Positions 17,947-27,538 are shown, counted from the first letter of the stretch. The stretch: DNA of 64,000 bases from Bacteroidales bacterium (GCA_021738565.1 JAIPBT010000007.1:48818-112817); one strand, 5' to 3'. A program made the numbers and translations. The notes: generated by a model from the sequence alone, not told the origin.

Positions 17947-18115
17947 ACCCATTCAAGGGTTGATCATTCAACATATGTTCATTTTTCGCGGAGCTTCTTT
18001 TCCATGCCGGTATGGTTTCTTCAAAACTTTGCTACATAAGTTATGTTAATCCTGGCACAAATAAAAGCAGCTCTTGCAAATTTCATTATTTTTACATCGG
18101 AAAACATAATACAAT

Positions 18116-19069
18116 ATGGATAAGAATCCGGGGTTTTTTAAAAAATGGCTCATCAGTATCAGGCCTTTCGCATTGCCCGCGTCAACCATGCCGGTGATAT
18201 TTGGCGCTGTGCTGGCTGCAACCTACGGCAATTACAGTTTCAATACATTGTTGTTTATACTGTCACTATTTGGAATGATCGTTCTTCATTCTGCTGCCAA
18301 TATTCTCAGTGATGTTTATGACTTTAAAAGGGGCCTGGACAAAGAGCCCAATCCGGTCAGCGGAGGGGTTGTTAGAAAAATTATCTCTTTGAGGGAAGCC
18401 AGGAACGCTTCGATCATCTTGTTTTCAATTGGAGCGGCCATCGGATTCCTGCTGGTCTATCTCACGGGTATCTGGCTGCTGGTTATAGGCATCGGCGGAT
18501 TGCTAATAGGCATATTTTACACCACTGAAACCAGGGTTTCACTCAAATACCACGGATTGGGTGATCTTGCCGTCTTTTTGAATTTTGGAATACTTGGATC
18601 CCTGGGAAGCTGGTATGTTCAATCGGGTGAATTGTCATGGATCCCGGTAATCTGGGTTGTTCCCATGTCCACGCTGGTTATAGCCATCCTGCATGCAAAT
18701 AACTGGCGCGACATCGTCTCCGATAAAAGTGGCAAGATAACAACCATCGCGGGAATCCTGGGAGACAAAATCTCACTGGCATATTATGGTTTCCTTGTTT
18801 TCGGACCATTTATTATGATCCTCTCGATGATTTTTCTCCCCCGGTTGTTCTTTGACAACCTGCCCGTAATGCCCTATACCTTTCTTCTTACATTGCTTGC
18901 ATTTCCACTGGCAATAAAACTTTGGAGGATTGCTTTCCGAAGACATTCGTCCAGCACACCAATTGATTTTGTGACACTTGACGGTACAACAGCAAAACTG
19001 AACCTGCAATTTGGTTTGCTTTGTACCTTTGCCCTTTTGCTGAATTTTTTATTGATCCATTTCATCTGA
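18116..19069 (+). CDS. menA: UbiA family prenyltransferase, probably MenA (1,4-dihydroxy-2-naphthoate polyprenyltransferase)
   Basis: A 317-residue membrane enzyme with about nine hydrophobic helices. The first aspartate-rich motif is NILSDVYDFKRGLDKE near 61-76, and the second is NNWRDIVSDKSGKITT near 198, the pair that binds Mg2+-prenyl diphosphate. The DFKRGxD form and the GGVV after the first motif favour MenA, the menaquinone enzyme, over UbiA or heme O synthase. Bacteroidota use menaquinone, and a polyprenyl synthase is encoded at 27753. Other men genes are not in the window, so the exact substrate is inferred. Confidence 0.8.
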   Translation: MDKNPGFFKKWLISIRPFALPASTMPVIFGAVLAATYGNYSFNTLLFILSLFGMIVLHSAANILSDVYDFKRGLDKEPNPVSGGVVRKIISLREARNASIILFSIGAAIGFLLVYLTGIWLLVIGIGGLLIGIFYTTETRVSLKYHGLGDLAVFLNFGILGSLGSWYVQSGELSWIPVIWVVPMSTLVIAILHANNWRDIVSDKSGKITTIAGILGDKISLAYYGFLVFGPFIMILSMIFLPRLFFDNLPVMPYTFLLTLLAFPLAIKLWRIAFRRHSSSTPIDFVTLDGTTAKLNLQFGLLCTFALLLNFLLIHFI

Positions 19070-19165
19070 TTTTGCAAATTACCTATCCAGCATAGGAAAC
19101 AAATATGGTATTTTAATTCTCTGTTGTGAATATCATTGCATAGAGATTTTATTATCAATTGAATA

Positions 19166-19192
19166 AATAATATGAGTTTTCTTTCTGACACT
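19166..19192 (+). repeat. 27-bp repeat S, copy 1
   Basis: A 27-bp sequence beginning AATAATATGAG and ending CTGACACT, identical at 54287-54313 and 62646-62672. Here it lies 4 bp left of the AGTG end of a TIR element, with the 4-bp duplication AACT in between. Confidence 0.85.
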
Positions 19193-19196
19193 AACT

Positions 19197-19344
19197 AGTG
19201 CTTGTCAATAAAGTCGGGTGGCTGGATCATAATGTTCGTTTGCAAGGCCTGCGAAGTCGGGAAATGAGGAGTCCCGTTATATTATCGGGATGAGCAATTT
19301 ACCGACGAGCGTAACGCAGCAAACGGACATTATGGACAGACACT
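19197..19344 (+). mobile_element. MITE-like element, copy A (148 bp)
   Basis: Begins AGTGCTTGTCAATAA and ends TTATGGACAGACACT, imperfect terminal inverted repeats. AACT flanks both sides (19193-19196 and 19345-19348) as a 4-bp target duplication. Internally CATAATGTtCGTTTGC pairs with GCAAACGgACATTATG, and the centre holds CCCG/CGGG. The whole unit can therefore fold into one long hairpin. No coding capacity. It ends 17 bp before the CPBP protease ATG. Confidence 0.88.
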
Positions 19345-19361
19345 AACTAAATTATTTTCTA

Positions 19362-20009
19362 ATGATAAATGAGGAGAAACCTGTAAAATTCTGGTTGATC
19401 ACCATTCCGGCATTACTTTCCTTCTCAGTAATGTTTGTCTATACAGGTCTGGGGAAATTTGACTTCTGGTGGTGGATGAGTTCCAACCTTTTGGTATTCA
19501 TTTCATTGTCTACTTTCCTTTATAAGGATTATTTACCAGGCATTTTAGATGACCTCAGGGAAAGGTTATGGTATAAATTATTTCTGGGGATATCCTCTGC
19601 TGTTGTTCTCTACCTGGTTTTTTATGCCGGCAACTTTTTTTCCTCCCTTATGTTTGAAAATGCGGGAAATAAAATACAAGAAATATATAGATTTAAAGGA
19701 GATGCCAGTTCTTTTAGGATATTGTTATTGATGTTGCTGGTCATAGGACCTGGTGAAGAGCTTTTCTGGAGGGGTTTCGTCCAGGAGCAGTTAATGAAAA
19801 GACACTCTCCATTTGGAGGTTTTGTTTTTGCTACAGTCTTGTATGCCCTTGTTCATGTAGTGACAGGAAATTTCATGCTGATCGTGGCTGCCCTTGTAGC
19901 AGGAATATTCTGGGGCTGGATGTATATGCGGTACCGGTCTGTTACAGCCAATATCATCAGTCATGTCATTTGGGATATCACCATTTTCATCCTGCTTCCC
20001 ATTTCATGA
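19362..20009 (+). CDS. CPBP family intramembrane metalloprotease
   Basis: A 215-residue multi-span membrane protein of the CAAX protease/bacteriocin-processing (Abi) family. The glutamate motif GEELFWRGF lies near residue 131. The His motifs are LVHVVTG near 166 and NIISHVIWD near 200, so the presumed zinc site is complete. Six or more hydrophobic helices are visible. Roles in other bacteria include processing of prenylated peptides and immunity to bacteriocins; nothing here decides. A TIR element lies 17 bp upstream, and its last 6 bp overlap the convergent rnpA 3' end. Confidence 0.87.
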   Translation: MINEEKPVKFWLITIPALLSFSVMFVYTGLGKFDFWWWMSSNLLVFISLSTFLYKDYLPGILDDLRERLWYKLFLGISSAVVLYLVFYAGNFFSSLMFENAGNKIQEIYRFKGDASSFRILLLMLLVIGPGEELFWRGFVQEQLMKRHSPFGGFVFATVLYALVHVVTGNFMLIVAALVAGIFWGWMYMRYRSVTANIISHVIWDITIFILLPIS

Positions 20010-20393
20010 CTGTAAAATGGTCTCCTTAAGTTTATAAAGCAGAAAATTTATTGATTGTCTGATTTCCTGACTGTTTTTAATCTCAGTAGACTGGTAAATA
20101 AAAACGATTTCCAAATGAGATCTCTTGCTTTCCAATGCCTGGAACAGGTCTTGCTTGGTAGTCCTGTATGCTTCTCTTATTCTTCTTTTCAGCAGGTTCC
20201 GGTCAACTGCACGTTTAAAATACCGTTTGGGAACAATCACACCCACCTGAACCGACGGAATATTCTTAATATCATTTTCCCTGTACAATAACCTAATTGG
20301 CGGAGAGGAAAATGATTTTCCACTGCTGAACAGGCTCTCAATTGATTTCCTGCTTTTTAATTTCTCCTCTCTTCCAAAACTAAATCTTGACAT
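20004..20393 (-). CDS. rnpA: Ribonuclease P protein component
   Basis: Protein subunit of RNase P, which trims the 5' end of precursor tRNAs together with the RnpB RNA. The 129 residues contain the N-terminal FGREEKLKSRKSIESLF and the diagnostic basic helix RNLLKRRIREAYR near 64-76, preceded by GVIVPKRYFKRAVDR. rpmH, its usual neighbour, is not adjacent. It follows hemD at 159 bp and so may have its own promoter. Confidence 0.95.
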   Translation of the reverse strand: MSRFSFGREEKLKSRKSIESLFSSGKSFSSPPIRLLYRENDIKNIPSVQVGVIVPKRYFKRAVDRNLLKRRIREAYRTTKQDLFQALESKRSHLEIVFIYQSTEIKNSQEIRQSINFLLYKLKETILQS

Positions 20394-20503
20394 AGATACT
20401 TATCAGGTTCCTGACAAAATTACGCCAAGAAAATCAAAAGCTGCAATCCCTCGGTAAAATATTGATGCAAACGGTCAGGAATATAAAAAGCCGACCCTTA
20501 TAA

Positions 20504-20528
20504 AACCAACCGGTTGGTTCTATCTTTG
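20504..20528 (+). promoter_or_regulatory. Perfect 16-bp palindrome abutting a TATCTTTG -7 element, with no gene behind it
   Basis: AACCAACCGGTTGGTT (20504-20519) is a perfect palindrome of the kind bound by TetR-type dimers. One base later comes TATCTTTG (20521-20528), a full -7 match on the plus strand. The only ATG downstream (20538) opens 16 codons before a stop inside the 3' end of hemD on the other strand. No TetR gene lies nearby. It may be the relic promoter of a lost gene or drive an antisense RNA to hemD. Confidence 0.55.
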
Positions 20529-20552
20529 TTGATAAGATGACTGGAAAAGGTT

Positions 20553-21311
20553 CTATTCCCTGCCGTTCTTGTTGTGCTCCTGGATAAAATTCTCCAGGGC
20601 CATGGTCATGGAAGGAGCCTGCGGTGCCGGCGCTTTTATATCCAGCCTTAAACCAGCTTCCTTCACGGCCAGGGCAGTTTTGTCACCAAATGATGCAATC
20701 TTCGTGTTGTTCTGTTTGAAATCGGGGAAATTCTTTAGCAATGATTTAATTCCTGAAGGACTGTAAAATACCAGTACATCGTAATTTACGTCAGCCAGAT
20801 CAGAAAGATCACTACACTCTGTTTTGTAAAGAATTGTTTTTGTGAATTTGTAGTTGTTTTTATCAAGGAGGTCTGGTATTTCTTCTTTATGTGCATTGCT
20901 GACCGGCACCAAAAATTTTTCGTCTCTGTGCTTTGCCATGATCTCGACCAGATCCTCAAGTTTTCCATTCCCAAAAAATATTTTTCTCTTCCTGTAAACG
21001 ATGTACTTCTGAAGGTAGTAGGCTGTTGACTCCGATTTACAGAAATATTTCATGGTATCGGGTATGGTAACCCTCATTTCTTCAGCAATCCTGAAATAAT
21101 GATCAATAGCAGTCTTACTTGTAAAAATTATTGCAGTATGATCAGAGAGATTAATTTTGGATTTTCTGAATTCCTTTGAAGAAATCGCCTCAACATGAAT
21201 GAAAGGCCTGAAATCAATTTTCAGGTTGTGTTTTTCGGCAAGATCAAAGTAAGGGGATTTTTTGTTCTGAGGTTCCGGCTGTGAGACCAAAATTTTTTTA
21301 ATTCTGCTCAT
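20553..21311 (-). CDS. hemD: Uroporphyrinogen-III synthase
   Basis: Cyclises hydroxymethylbilane with inversion of ring D in tetrapyrrole synthesis. The 252 residues show the weakly conserved HemD pattern: KILVSQPEPQ at the start, IIFTSKTAIDHYF near 65, KYFCKSESTAYYL near 90, LVPVSNAHKEEIPDLL near 130, VLFY-type VLVFYSPSGIKSLL near 182, and IASFGDKTALAVKEAGL near 205. It is 21 bp downstream of a DUF4271 gene, the pairing I know from other Bacteroidota genomes. Sequence identity in this family is low, so context adds weight. Confidence 0.86.
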   Translation of the reverse strand: MSRIKKILVSQPEPQNKKSPYFDLAEKHNLKIDFRPFIHVEAISSKEFRKSKINLSDHTAIIFTSKTAIDHYFRIAEEMRVTIPDTMKYFCKSESTAYYLQKYIVYRKRKIFFGNGKLEDLVEIMAKHRDEKFLVPVSNAHKEEIPDLLDKNNYKFTKTILYKTECSDLSDLADVNYDVLVFYSPSGIKSLLKNFPDFKQNNTKIASFGDKTALAVKEAGLRLDIKAPAPQAPSMTMALENFIQEHNKNGRE

Positions 21312-21332
21312 TTTTCTTCCTTTTAATTCAAA

Positions 21333-22112
21333 TCATAGTGTACATACTATGCCTGAAAACCACTTTAATACCAATAAAATTGGTACCAATTCAAGGGCAC
21401 AAAGATATAAAAACAAATAGAAATTTAAAATACCATGTTTAAATGAAAATACAATTCCTCGTAATATTTTCATAATGAATATTGTAACCAGCAGTGCCAA
21501 TGATGTATATAACACAATATCATTGAGTATTTCAACCGTAAAAATCAACAGAAAATTTAATGGCAACAGCAGAATTCCTGCAAGTTTGTTGTAAAAATAC
21601 GTGTGATAGATATATGCATGAAAAATATCAGATTTTTCAAAAATATGACCAATAATAGAAAGGATCGCTATTCTTAGAAGAAAAGAAATCGTCAGGAAAC
21701 CAACATTAAGAGCATACAATTTAATCCCTTCCAGCTGATAAGGGATCCAGCCTGTTCTTATTTCCACCTGCATCAAAAAAAAACCTGCTGACAGAAAATA
21801 GAACACATACAAAACCTGGTCTATTTGCCTTTGCAACAAACTATTATCATCAAAAAGTTTTGATGCTACATTGTATCTTATTGTGGCAGAATAGGTTGTT
21901 CTGAGCAATTGTCCCAAGGACAACCTGGCAACAGCATAACCGGCTATCAATAAGAGGAGAAAAAAAAAGTACAATTCATTTTCGGGCATCTCCAATACGA
22001 AACCTGGATTGCCGGCCGTTTCTGCAAAACCATGAATGGTCTCTCCATTTATTGGTCCGCCGGCAGAATAATATGAAGAATCAACAGGCATGGTATTGGT
22101 TAATTTATGCAT
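21333..22112 (-). CDS. DUF4271 family membrane protein
   Basis: A 259-residue protein with a soluble N-terminus of about 45 residues followed by six or seven hydrophobic spans (LYFFFLLLLIAGYAVARLSL near 47, then spans near 105, 140, 180, 205 and 235). The start MHKLTNTMPVDSSYY has no signal peptide. The family is restricted to Bacteroidota and commonly precedes hemD, as here. Function unknown; the linkage suggests a role around heme or the envelope but that is inference. Confidence 0.77.
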   Translation of the reverse strand: MHKLTNTMPVDSSYYSAGGPINGETIHGFAETAGNPGFVLEMPENELYFFFLLLLIAGYAVARLSLGQLLRTTYSATIRYNVASKLFDDNSLLQRQIDQVLYVFYFLSAGFFLMQVEIRTGWIPYQLEGIKLYALNVGFLTISFLLRIAILSIIGHIFEKSDIFHAYIYHTYFYNKLAGILLLPLNFLLIFTVEILNDIVLYTSLALLVTIFIMKILRGIVFSFKHGILNFYLFLYLCALELVPILLVLKWFSGIVCTL

Positions 22113-22264
22113 AGAAAGAATACAATTGCTGTACTCAGAAACAGGGTGTAAAGATAATTAATTAAACCAAGCTGGGTCCCCTTCTCTTATTAATGAATTA
22201 TGAAGTAGCAACATGGGAGGTCACATGATTACAAATTCAGGGAACGATAAATAAATAATTCAAA

Positions 22265-22272
22265 TATCTTTG
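22265..22272 (+). promoter_or_regulatory. Putative -7 element of the S41 protease gene
   Basis: TATCTTTG matches TAnnTTTG 18 bp before the ATG at 22291. No convincing -33 TTTG is present. Confidence 0.4.
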
Positions 22273-22290
22273 CAACAAACAAACTGAAAA

Positions 22291-23961
22291 GTGATGAAGA
22301 AGCAAATAATAACGGGCAGCATTCTTATCCTGCTCATTGCAGCCGGGTTTACGACCATACGAAACAAGGATCTTGAGATCGTGAAGAACCTTGACATTTA
22401 TTGTACGCTGTTCAGGGAACTGAATATGTTCTATGTGGATGAAACATCACCCGAAAATCTTGTAACCACCAGCATCAATTCGATGCTGGGTTCCCTTGAC
22501 CCGTATACCACCTATATACCTGAAAATGAAATGGATAATTTTAATTTCCAGACCACAGGAGAATACGGGGGCATCGGGAGCCTGATCAGAAGATCAGGCA
22601 ATCGCATCATCATAGCTGAACCTTATGAAAATTTTCCGGCAGAAAAATCCGGTTTGCGTTCCGGAGACGTATTAATGCGCATTGATGGCACCGATACAGA
22701 AAACATGAAAATCGAAGAGATCAGCGAGTTGCTCAAGGGAAAACCAGGTACTGAACTGGAAATAATTATTGAAAGGCCGTACACCGAAGGGCAGCTCACC
22801 CTGGAATTAACCAGGGAGAAAATAGTGATCACCAATGTACCTTATTATGAAATGCTGAATGACCACACCGGATATATCAGGTTGAGTAATTTTACCACCA
22901 ATGCCTCTGAAGAGTTAAAAAACGCATTTCTGGACCTCAGGAGCAATCCGGGTTTCAGCAGATTGATCCTGGACCTCAGGGGGAATCCCGGAGGGTTGAT
23001 GATCGAGGCCGTAAGGGCCTGTAACCTGTTCATTGATAAAGATGAACTCATCGTAAGCACAAAAGGGAAAGTCAAACAATGGGACACAGAATACAAGACC
23101 ACCAAGACGGCCCTGGATTCTGAAATTCCCCTCATTGTTCTTGTAAATCGTTCCTCTGCATCTGCTGCAGAAATCGTTGCAGGAGCCATGCAGGACCTTG
23201 ACAGGGCTGTTGTCATTGGCCAGAGAACATTTGGGAAAGGGCTTGTACAAACCACAAGACCGCTCAAATACAATGCACAGTTAAAAGTCACAACTGCCAA
23301 ATATTATATTCCTTCCGGAAGATGTATCCAGGCACTTGACTATACCCACCGCAACGAGGACGGCAGTGTGGGAATTATGCCAGATTCCCTGATCAGCGAA
23401 TATGAGACCAGGAACGGCAGGATCGTAAAAGACGGGGGAGGCATCAGGCCGGACATAGAAATTGTCCCTGAACTTTTTAGTCAAATAACGCTGCGTCTAT
23501 ATACAGAAAACATCTATTTTGATTATGCAACAAAATACCGCAATGCGATCGATTCCATAGAAGAAGCTGCCACATTTGAAATATCAGAAAATGAATACAA
23601 CGACTTCAAAGATTTTGTGATAGATAAGGATTTTGAATATGAAACTGCAAGCATGAAGGCGCTCAGGGAGCTTATAAAAACCTCAAAACGAGACAAATAT
23701 TACGTACTTGCTGACGAAGAATTTGATGCGCTTGAAAAAAAACTGTCACATGACAACCTTAAGGACCTTGAAACATTCCGGTCGGAGATAAAGCAGATAC
23801 TCGAGGAAGAAATAGCAGGGCGGTATTACTACCAGTCAGGCAGAATTGCAAAGCAGATCACAGACGATGTTCAGCTGGACAGGGCGGTTGACCTGTTGCA
23901 TGATCCATCCCGGATTGACAGCATTCTCAATGGATCGGAGGGCGCCCTTACCAGAAAATAA
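22291..23961 (+). CDS. S41 family C-terminal processing peptidase
   Basis: A 556-residue periplasmic serine protease of the Ctp/Prc type. Residues 1-20 are a signal peptide or anchor. A PDZ domain covers about 85-180, with GGIGSLIRRSG at its start and AEKSGLRSGDVLMRIDG. The catalytic region has LVNRSSASAAEIVAGA with Ser near 290 and FGKGLVQT with Lys near 314, forming the Ser-Lys dyad. The C-terminal 150 residues are a helical extension common in Bacteroidota tail-specific proteases. Likely substrates are misfolded or lipoprotein envelope proteins. It converges on polA with 3 bp between. Confidence 0.94.
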   Translation: MMKKQIITGSILILLIAAGFTTIRNKDLEIVKNLDIYCTLFRELNMFYVDETSPENLVTTSINSMLGSLDPYTTYIPENEMDNFNFQTTGEYGGIGSLIRRSGNRIIIAEPYENFPAEKSGLRSGDVLMRIDGTDTENMKIEEISELLKGKPGTELEIIIERPYTEGQLTLELTREKIVITNVPYYEMLNDHTGYIRLSNFTTNASEELKNAFLDLRSNPGFSRLILDLRGNPGGLMIEAVRACNLFIDKDELIVSTKGKVKQWDTEYKTTKTALDSEIPLIVLVNRSSASAAEIVAGAMQDLDRAVVIGQRTFGKGLVQTTRPLKYNAQLKVTTAKYYIPSGRCIQALDYTHRNEDGSVGIMPDSLISEYETRNGRIVKDGGGIRPDIEIVPELFSQITLRLYTENIYFDYATKYRNAIDSIEEAATFEISENEYNDFKDFVIDKDFEYETASMKALRELIKTSKRDKYYVLADEEFDALEKKLSHDNLKDLETFRSEIKQILEEEIAGRYYYQSGRIAKQITDDVQLDRAVDLLHDPSRIDSILNGSEGALTRK

Positions 23962-23964
23962 CAA

Positions 23965-26742
23965 TCAATGGGCTTCCAGCCAGTTGTTTCCTGTATTCAT
24001 ATCTACTACAAGGGGTACAGATAAATCAACTGCATTTTCCATAGCTTTTCTCACGATTCTGCTCACAGTTTCTTTTTCATTAAGAGGCAGTTCGAAATTT
24101 AGTTCGTCATGGACCTGAATGATCATTTTTGAGGACAACTTTTCCTTTTTAAACTCCTCAAAAATCTTTACCATTGCGATTTTAATAATGTCCGCCGCCG
24201 TGCCCTGTATGGGTGTATTGATCGCGTTTCTTTCTGCATTGCCACGGATCAATGAATTCCTTGAATGAATATCCGGAAGGTTTCTCCTTCGACCGAACAT
24301 GGTTTCAACAAATCCATTCTCTCTGGCTTGTGCTATACATTCATCCATGTATTTTCTAACATCCGGATATGTTTCAAAATAACCATCGATCAGTTGTTTT
24401 GCTTCACTCCTGGGTATACGCATGCGTTGAGCCAGACCAAAAGCTGATATACCATAAATAATACCAAAATTTGCTGTTTTTGCCTTTGACCGCATTTCCC
24501 TTGTAACATCTACCGCCGCAACATTATAAACTTTAGAAGCTGTTGCCGTGTGAATATCTTCATTGTTCATGAAAGCACTGATCATATTGTTATCCCCGCT
24601 CAGATGTGCCATCAACCGCAATTCAATCTGTGAATAATCAGCTGATAAAAAGCAATTTTCTTCGGTCGACCTGGCAAATGCCCTTCTGATTTCCCTTCCC
24701 CTTTCTTCACGGATAGGTATGTTCTGCAAATTGGGATTGTTTGATGACAAACGTCCTGTTGTAACAAGGGTCTGGTTAAAGGATGTATGTACGCGTTCGG
24801 TCTTGGGATGGATCAATTTGGGAAGGGCATCCAGGTAAGTGGAAAGCAATTTTTTGGATGAACGAAAATCCAGTACCTGTCGGACGATTTCATGTTTGTC
24901 AACCAGGCTCGTCAGCACATCTTCACTGGTTGAATATTGTTTCGATTTTGTTTTTTTTGCATCCGGAATGATTTTCAGTTTATCAAAAAGAATCTCTCCC
25001 AGCTGTTTCGGAGAACTTACATTGAATTCCCTACCAGCCAGGTCAAATATTCGTTTTTCTGTCTTGATCAATTCTTTCCTCAGATCACCGGCAACATCAG
25101 ATAATATATCCCTGTCAATGTACACACCCTGATGTTCCATTTCCATCAGAACATTCACCAGCGGCATTTCTATATCATTTGCAAGTTTTGCCATGTTCCC
25201 CTTTGCCAACTGTTCGGAGAGCAATTCATACACCTGCCATGTAATATCTGCATCCTCACACGCGTATTCCTTTACCTTCTCCTGTTCCACCTCTGAGAAA
25301 CTCCTTTGGTTTTTTCCTTTTTTCCCTATCAAGTCCTCCGTGTGGATCTTTTTATACCCCAGCAAATCTTCCGCAATTGCATCAATACCATGTTTTCTTT
25401 CGGGATACAACAGATAATGTGCAACCATAGTATCAAATAAGCTTGCCTTTGTGGTTATGCCATAATTCTTTAATATGTGCAGGTCATATTTTAGATTCTG
25501 TCCGATGATCATCTTTCCTTCTGCGTCAAACAGAGAAGAAAATTCATTTTTCCAATCGTCAAAAGATGCATTTTTCTGTGAAAAGTCCACATATACAGCT
25601 TTGTGCTTTTCCCAGGAAAAAGATACCCCAACAATTTGTGAATCAATGATATCCAAACCTGTCGTTTCAGTATCAAAACAAAATTTATGCAATCCCTTCA
25701 ATGTTTCAATCAACTGATAAAGTTCATCTCCTGGTTCAACAAGAGCGTAATCATGACTGGTGGAAGAAATGGTTTTAAACTGCTTCCCGGTTGAATATTC
25801 CTGTTGAATATTTGATTCAAATAAAGATCCCTGAGCATTTGTTTTTAAAGTATTTGATACAGTACTTTCACCAAGAACTCTATGTTTTAAATTCTTGAAA
25901 TCAAGTTCATCGAAAAGGGATTCAATCATTTTTTTATCACGTCCTTTCTGTCTGGATAGTTCAAGGTCATATTCAACGGGGACATCGATCAGAATTGTGG
26001 CAAGTTTTTTTGAAAGATAGACCTGTTCCCTGGATTGCATAAGATTTTCTTTTTGCTTTCCTTTTAAATCATCAATATTGTCATACAGGTTTTCAACAGA
26101 TCCATATTTGGAAATTAATTTTTTAGCGTTCTTTTCTCCAATGCCTGGTGCTCCCGGAATATTGTCTGAAGAATCTCCCCACAAGGCCAGTATATCTATT
26201 ACCTGTTGAGGATTTTCCACCCCAAATTTTTCACAAACTTCAGTAACACCCCACTTTTCAGCCTGGTTGCCAGATCTGCCTGGTTTATACATCTGAATTC
26301 TCTTGCTGACGAGTTGTGCAAAATCTTTATCGGGAGTTACCATAAATACCTCGTATCCATTTTTCTCTGCTTTTTTTGCAATGGTTCCAATAACATCGTC
26401 TGCCTCATACCCGGGCTTTTCTACAATCGGAATTCTGTAGGATTCAAGGAGTTGTTTTACATACGGTACAGATTCTTTGATCTCTTCAGGTGTCGCATCC
26501 CTGTTTGCTTTGTACGCTTGAAAGAGTTCATGTCTGAATGTGGGGCCTGACACATCGAAAGCGGCAAGTATGTGGGTTGGTGATTCCTTTTTTATTATTT
26601 CATCCAAAGCAAGTGTAAATCCAAAAACCGTGGAGGTGTTCATCCCTTTTGCGTTGCGCATCGGGTTATTTATAAATGCATAATAGGCTCTGAAAATCAA
26701 CGCATAACTGTCGATCAAAAAAAGTTTTTTATGTTCGCTCAT
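23965..26742 (-). CDS. polA: DNA polymerase I
   Basis: Removes RNA primers and fills gaps. The 925 residues hold all three activities. The 5'-3' exonuclease is at 1-290 (FLIDSYALIFRAYYAF; GDSSDNIPG). The 3'-5' proofreading domain is at about 350-520, with intact FCFDTETTGLD, IGQNLKYDLH and YACEDAD. The polymerase runs to the end, with motif A SADYSQIELR near 697, motif B KTANFGIIYG and motif C QVHDELNFE near 876. Its start lies 5 bp after the queD stop, implying one transcript arsR-queD-polA. Confidence 0.97.
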   Translation of the reverse strand: MSEHKKLFLIDSYALIFRAYYAFINNPMRNAKGMNTSTVFGFTLALDEIIKKESPTHILAAFDVSGPTFRHELFQAYKANRDATPEEIKESVPYVKQLLESYRIPIVEKPGYEADDVIGTIAKKAEKNGYEVFMVTPDKDFAQLVSKRIQMYKPGRSGNQAEKWGVTEVCEKFGVENPQQVIDILALWGDSSDNIPGAPGIGEKNAKKLISKYGSVENLYDNIDDLKGKQKENLMQSREQVYLSKKLATILIDVPVEYDLELSRQKGRDKKMIESLFDELDFKNLKHRVLGESTVSNTLKTNAQGSLFESNIQQEYSTGKQFKTISSTSHDYALVEPGDELYQLIETLKGLHKFCFDTETTGLDIIDSQIVGVSFSWEKHKAVYVDFSQKNASFDDWKNEFSSLFDAEGKMIIGQNLKYDLHILKNYGITTKASLFDTMVAHYLLYPERKHGIDAIAEDLLGYKKIHTEDLIGKKGKNQRSFSEVEQEKVKEYACEDADITWQVYELLSEQLAKGNMAKLANDIEMPLVNVLMEMEHQGVYIDRDILSDVAGDLRKELIKTEKRIFDLAGREFNVSSPKQLGEILFDKLKIIPDAKKTKSKQYSTSEDVLTSLVDKHEIVRQVLDFRSSKKLLSTYLDALPKLIHPKTERVHTSFNQTLVTTGRLSSNNPNLQNIPIREERGREIRRAFARSTEENCFLSADYSQIELRLMAHLSGDNNMISAFMNNEDIHTATASKVYNVAAVDVTREMRSKAKTANFGIIYGISAFGLAQRMRIPRSEAKQLIDGYFETYPDVRKYMDECIAQARENGFVETMFGRRRNLPDIHSRNSLIRGNAERNAINTPIQGTAADIIKIAMVKIFEEFKKEKLSSKMIIQVHDELNFELPLNEKETVSRIVRKAMENAVDLSVPLVVDMNTGNNWLEAH

Positions 26743-26747
26743 TTGTA

Positions 26748-27200
26748 TCAGGAATTATTGTCTGAAGCATACCACTCAGCAAATGAAGTGGCAGTTTCAT
26801 ATAACTTTACAGAAAAAAGGGCAACGTGATCCGGCATTTTTTTTCCGAGTATTTCTGCAATATATGTCACAAGGTTTTCGCAGGTAGGCTGAAAATCAAA
26901 TACGTGTACCTTTTCATACATTATTTTCACCTGGTCAAGGCTTGGTCCTGCTGCATTTCTATATACTACAAGACTGTGGTCCAGGATATTGATAACGTTA
27001 TTTTTCACTATGGATTTTAGATCCTTGAAGTCCATGACCATGCCGAACTTTACATTTGATTCATCATTCAGGGGCATTCCACTGATGGTAACATAAAGCC
27101 GGTATGAATGGCCATGAATATTCTTACATGCCCCGTCGTAATTCCAGAGGGCATGGGCCATTTCAAAATCAAATTCCTTGGTAACACGGATGATGGTCAT
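26748..27200 (-). CDS. queD: 6-carboxy-tetrahydropterin synthase QueD family
   Basis: Converts dihydroneopterin triphosphate to 6-carboxy-tetrahydropterin for queuosine/7-deazaguanine synthesis. The 150 residues have the zinc ligands H16, H29 and H31 (FEMAHALW, NIHGHSYRL) and the candidate catalytic Cys C25 in DGACKNIHGH. A CENLVTYI-type PTCENLVTYIAEIL and C-terminal KLYETATSFAEW complete the fold. queC, queE and queF are not in the window. It is 17 bp downstream of the ArsR gene and 5 bp upstream of polA. Confidence 0.9.
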   Translation of the reverse strand: MTIIRVTKEFDFEMAHALWNYDGACKNIHGHSYRLYVTISGMPLNDESNVKFGMVMDFKDLKSIVKNNVINILDHSLVVYRNAAGPSLDQVKIMYEKVHVFDFQPTCENLVTYIAEILGKKMPDHVALFSVKLYETATSFAEWYASDNNS

Positions 27201-27217
27201 TGAAAATAAATTTGCAA

Positions 27218-27538
27218 TTAATCAATACAGGCGCATTTATGAATGCACCCGATCAGCTCCTTGAAGTTCTTGTTTTTCAAAAAATAAAGGGTGTTTTTCC
27301 CAATTCTGCGTGACATCAGAATTCCTTTATCCTTCAGGATCCCAAGATTGTGTGATGCGGTTGATTGTTCAATCCTTGCCAGTTCATGGATTTGAGTAAC
27401 GGTGAGATCTTCACCATCAGACAAATATCCCAATATTGAAAGACGCACAGGATGTGCAACAGCTTTCATCATTTGTGCTGCTTTTTCTATTTTTTCCGCA
27501 TCAATTTCAGTGTAGCCTGCCATTTTTTTCGGTTTCAT
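27218..27538 (-). CDS. ArsR family transcriptional regulator
   Basis: A 106-residue winged-helix repressor. Residues 15-95 hold the ArsR fold, with MKAVAHPVRLSILGYL and the recognition helix region VTQIHELARIEQSTASHNLGIL. The wing is GILMSRRIGKNTLYFL. The C-terminus has three close cysteines in GCIHKCACID, which could bind a metal or thiophile, although the usual ELCVCDL site in helix 3 is absent. It heads the queD-polA transcript and likely represses its own promoter at the inverted repeat just upstream. Confidence 0.87.
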   Translation of the reverse strand: MKPKKMAGYTEIDAEKIEKAAQMMKAVAHPVRLSILGYLSDGEDLTVTQIHELARIEQSTASHNLGILKDKGILMSRRIGKNTLYFLKNKNFKELIGCIHKCACID

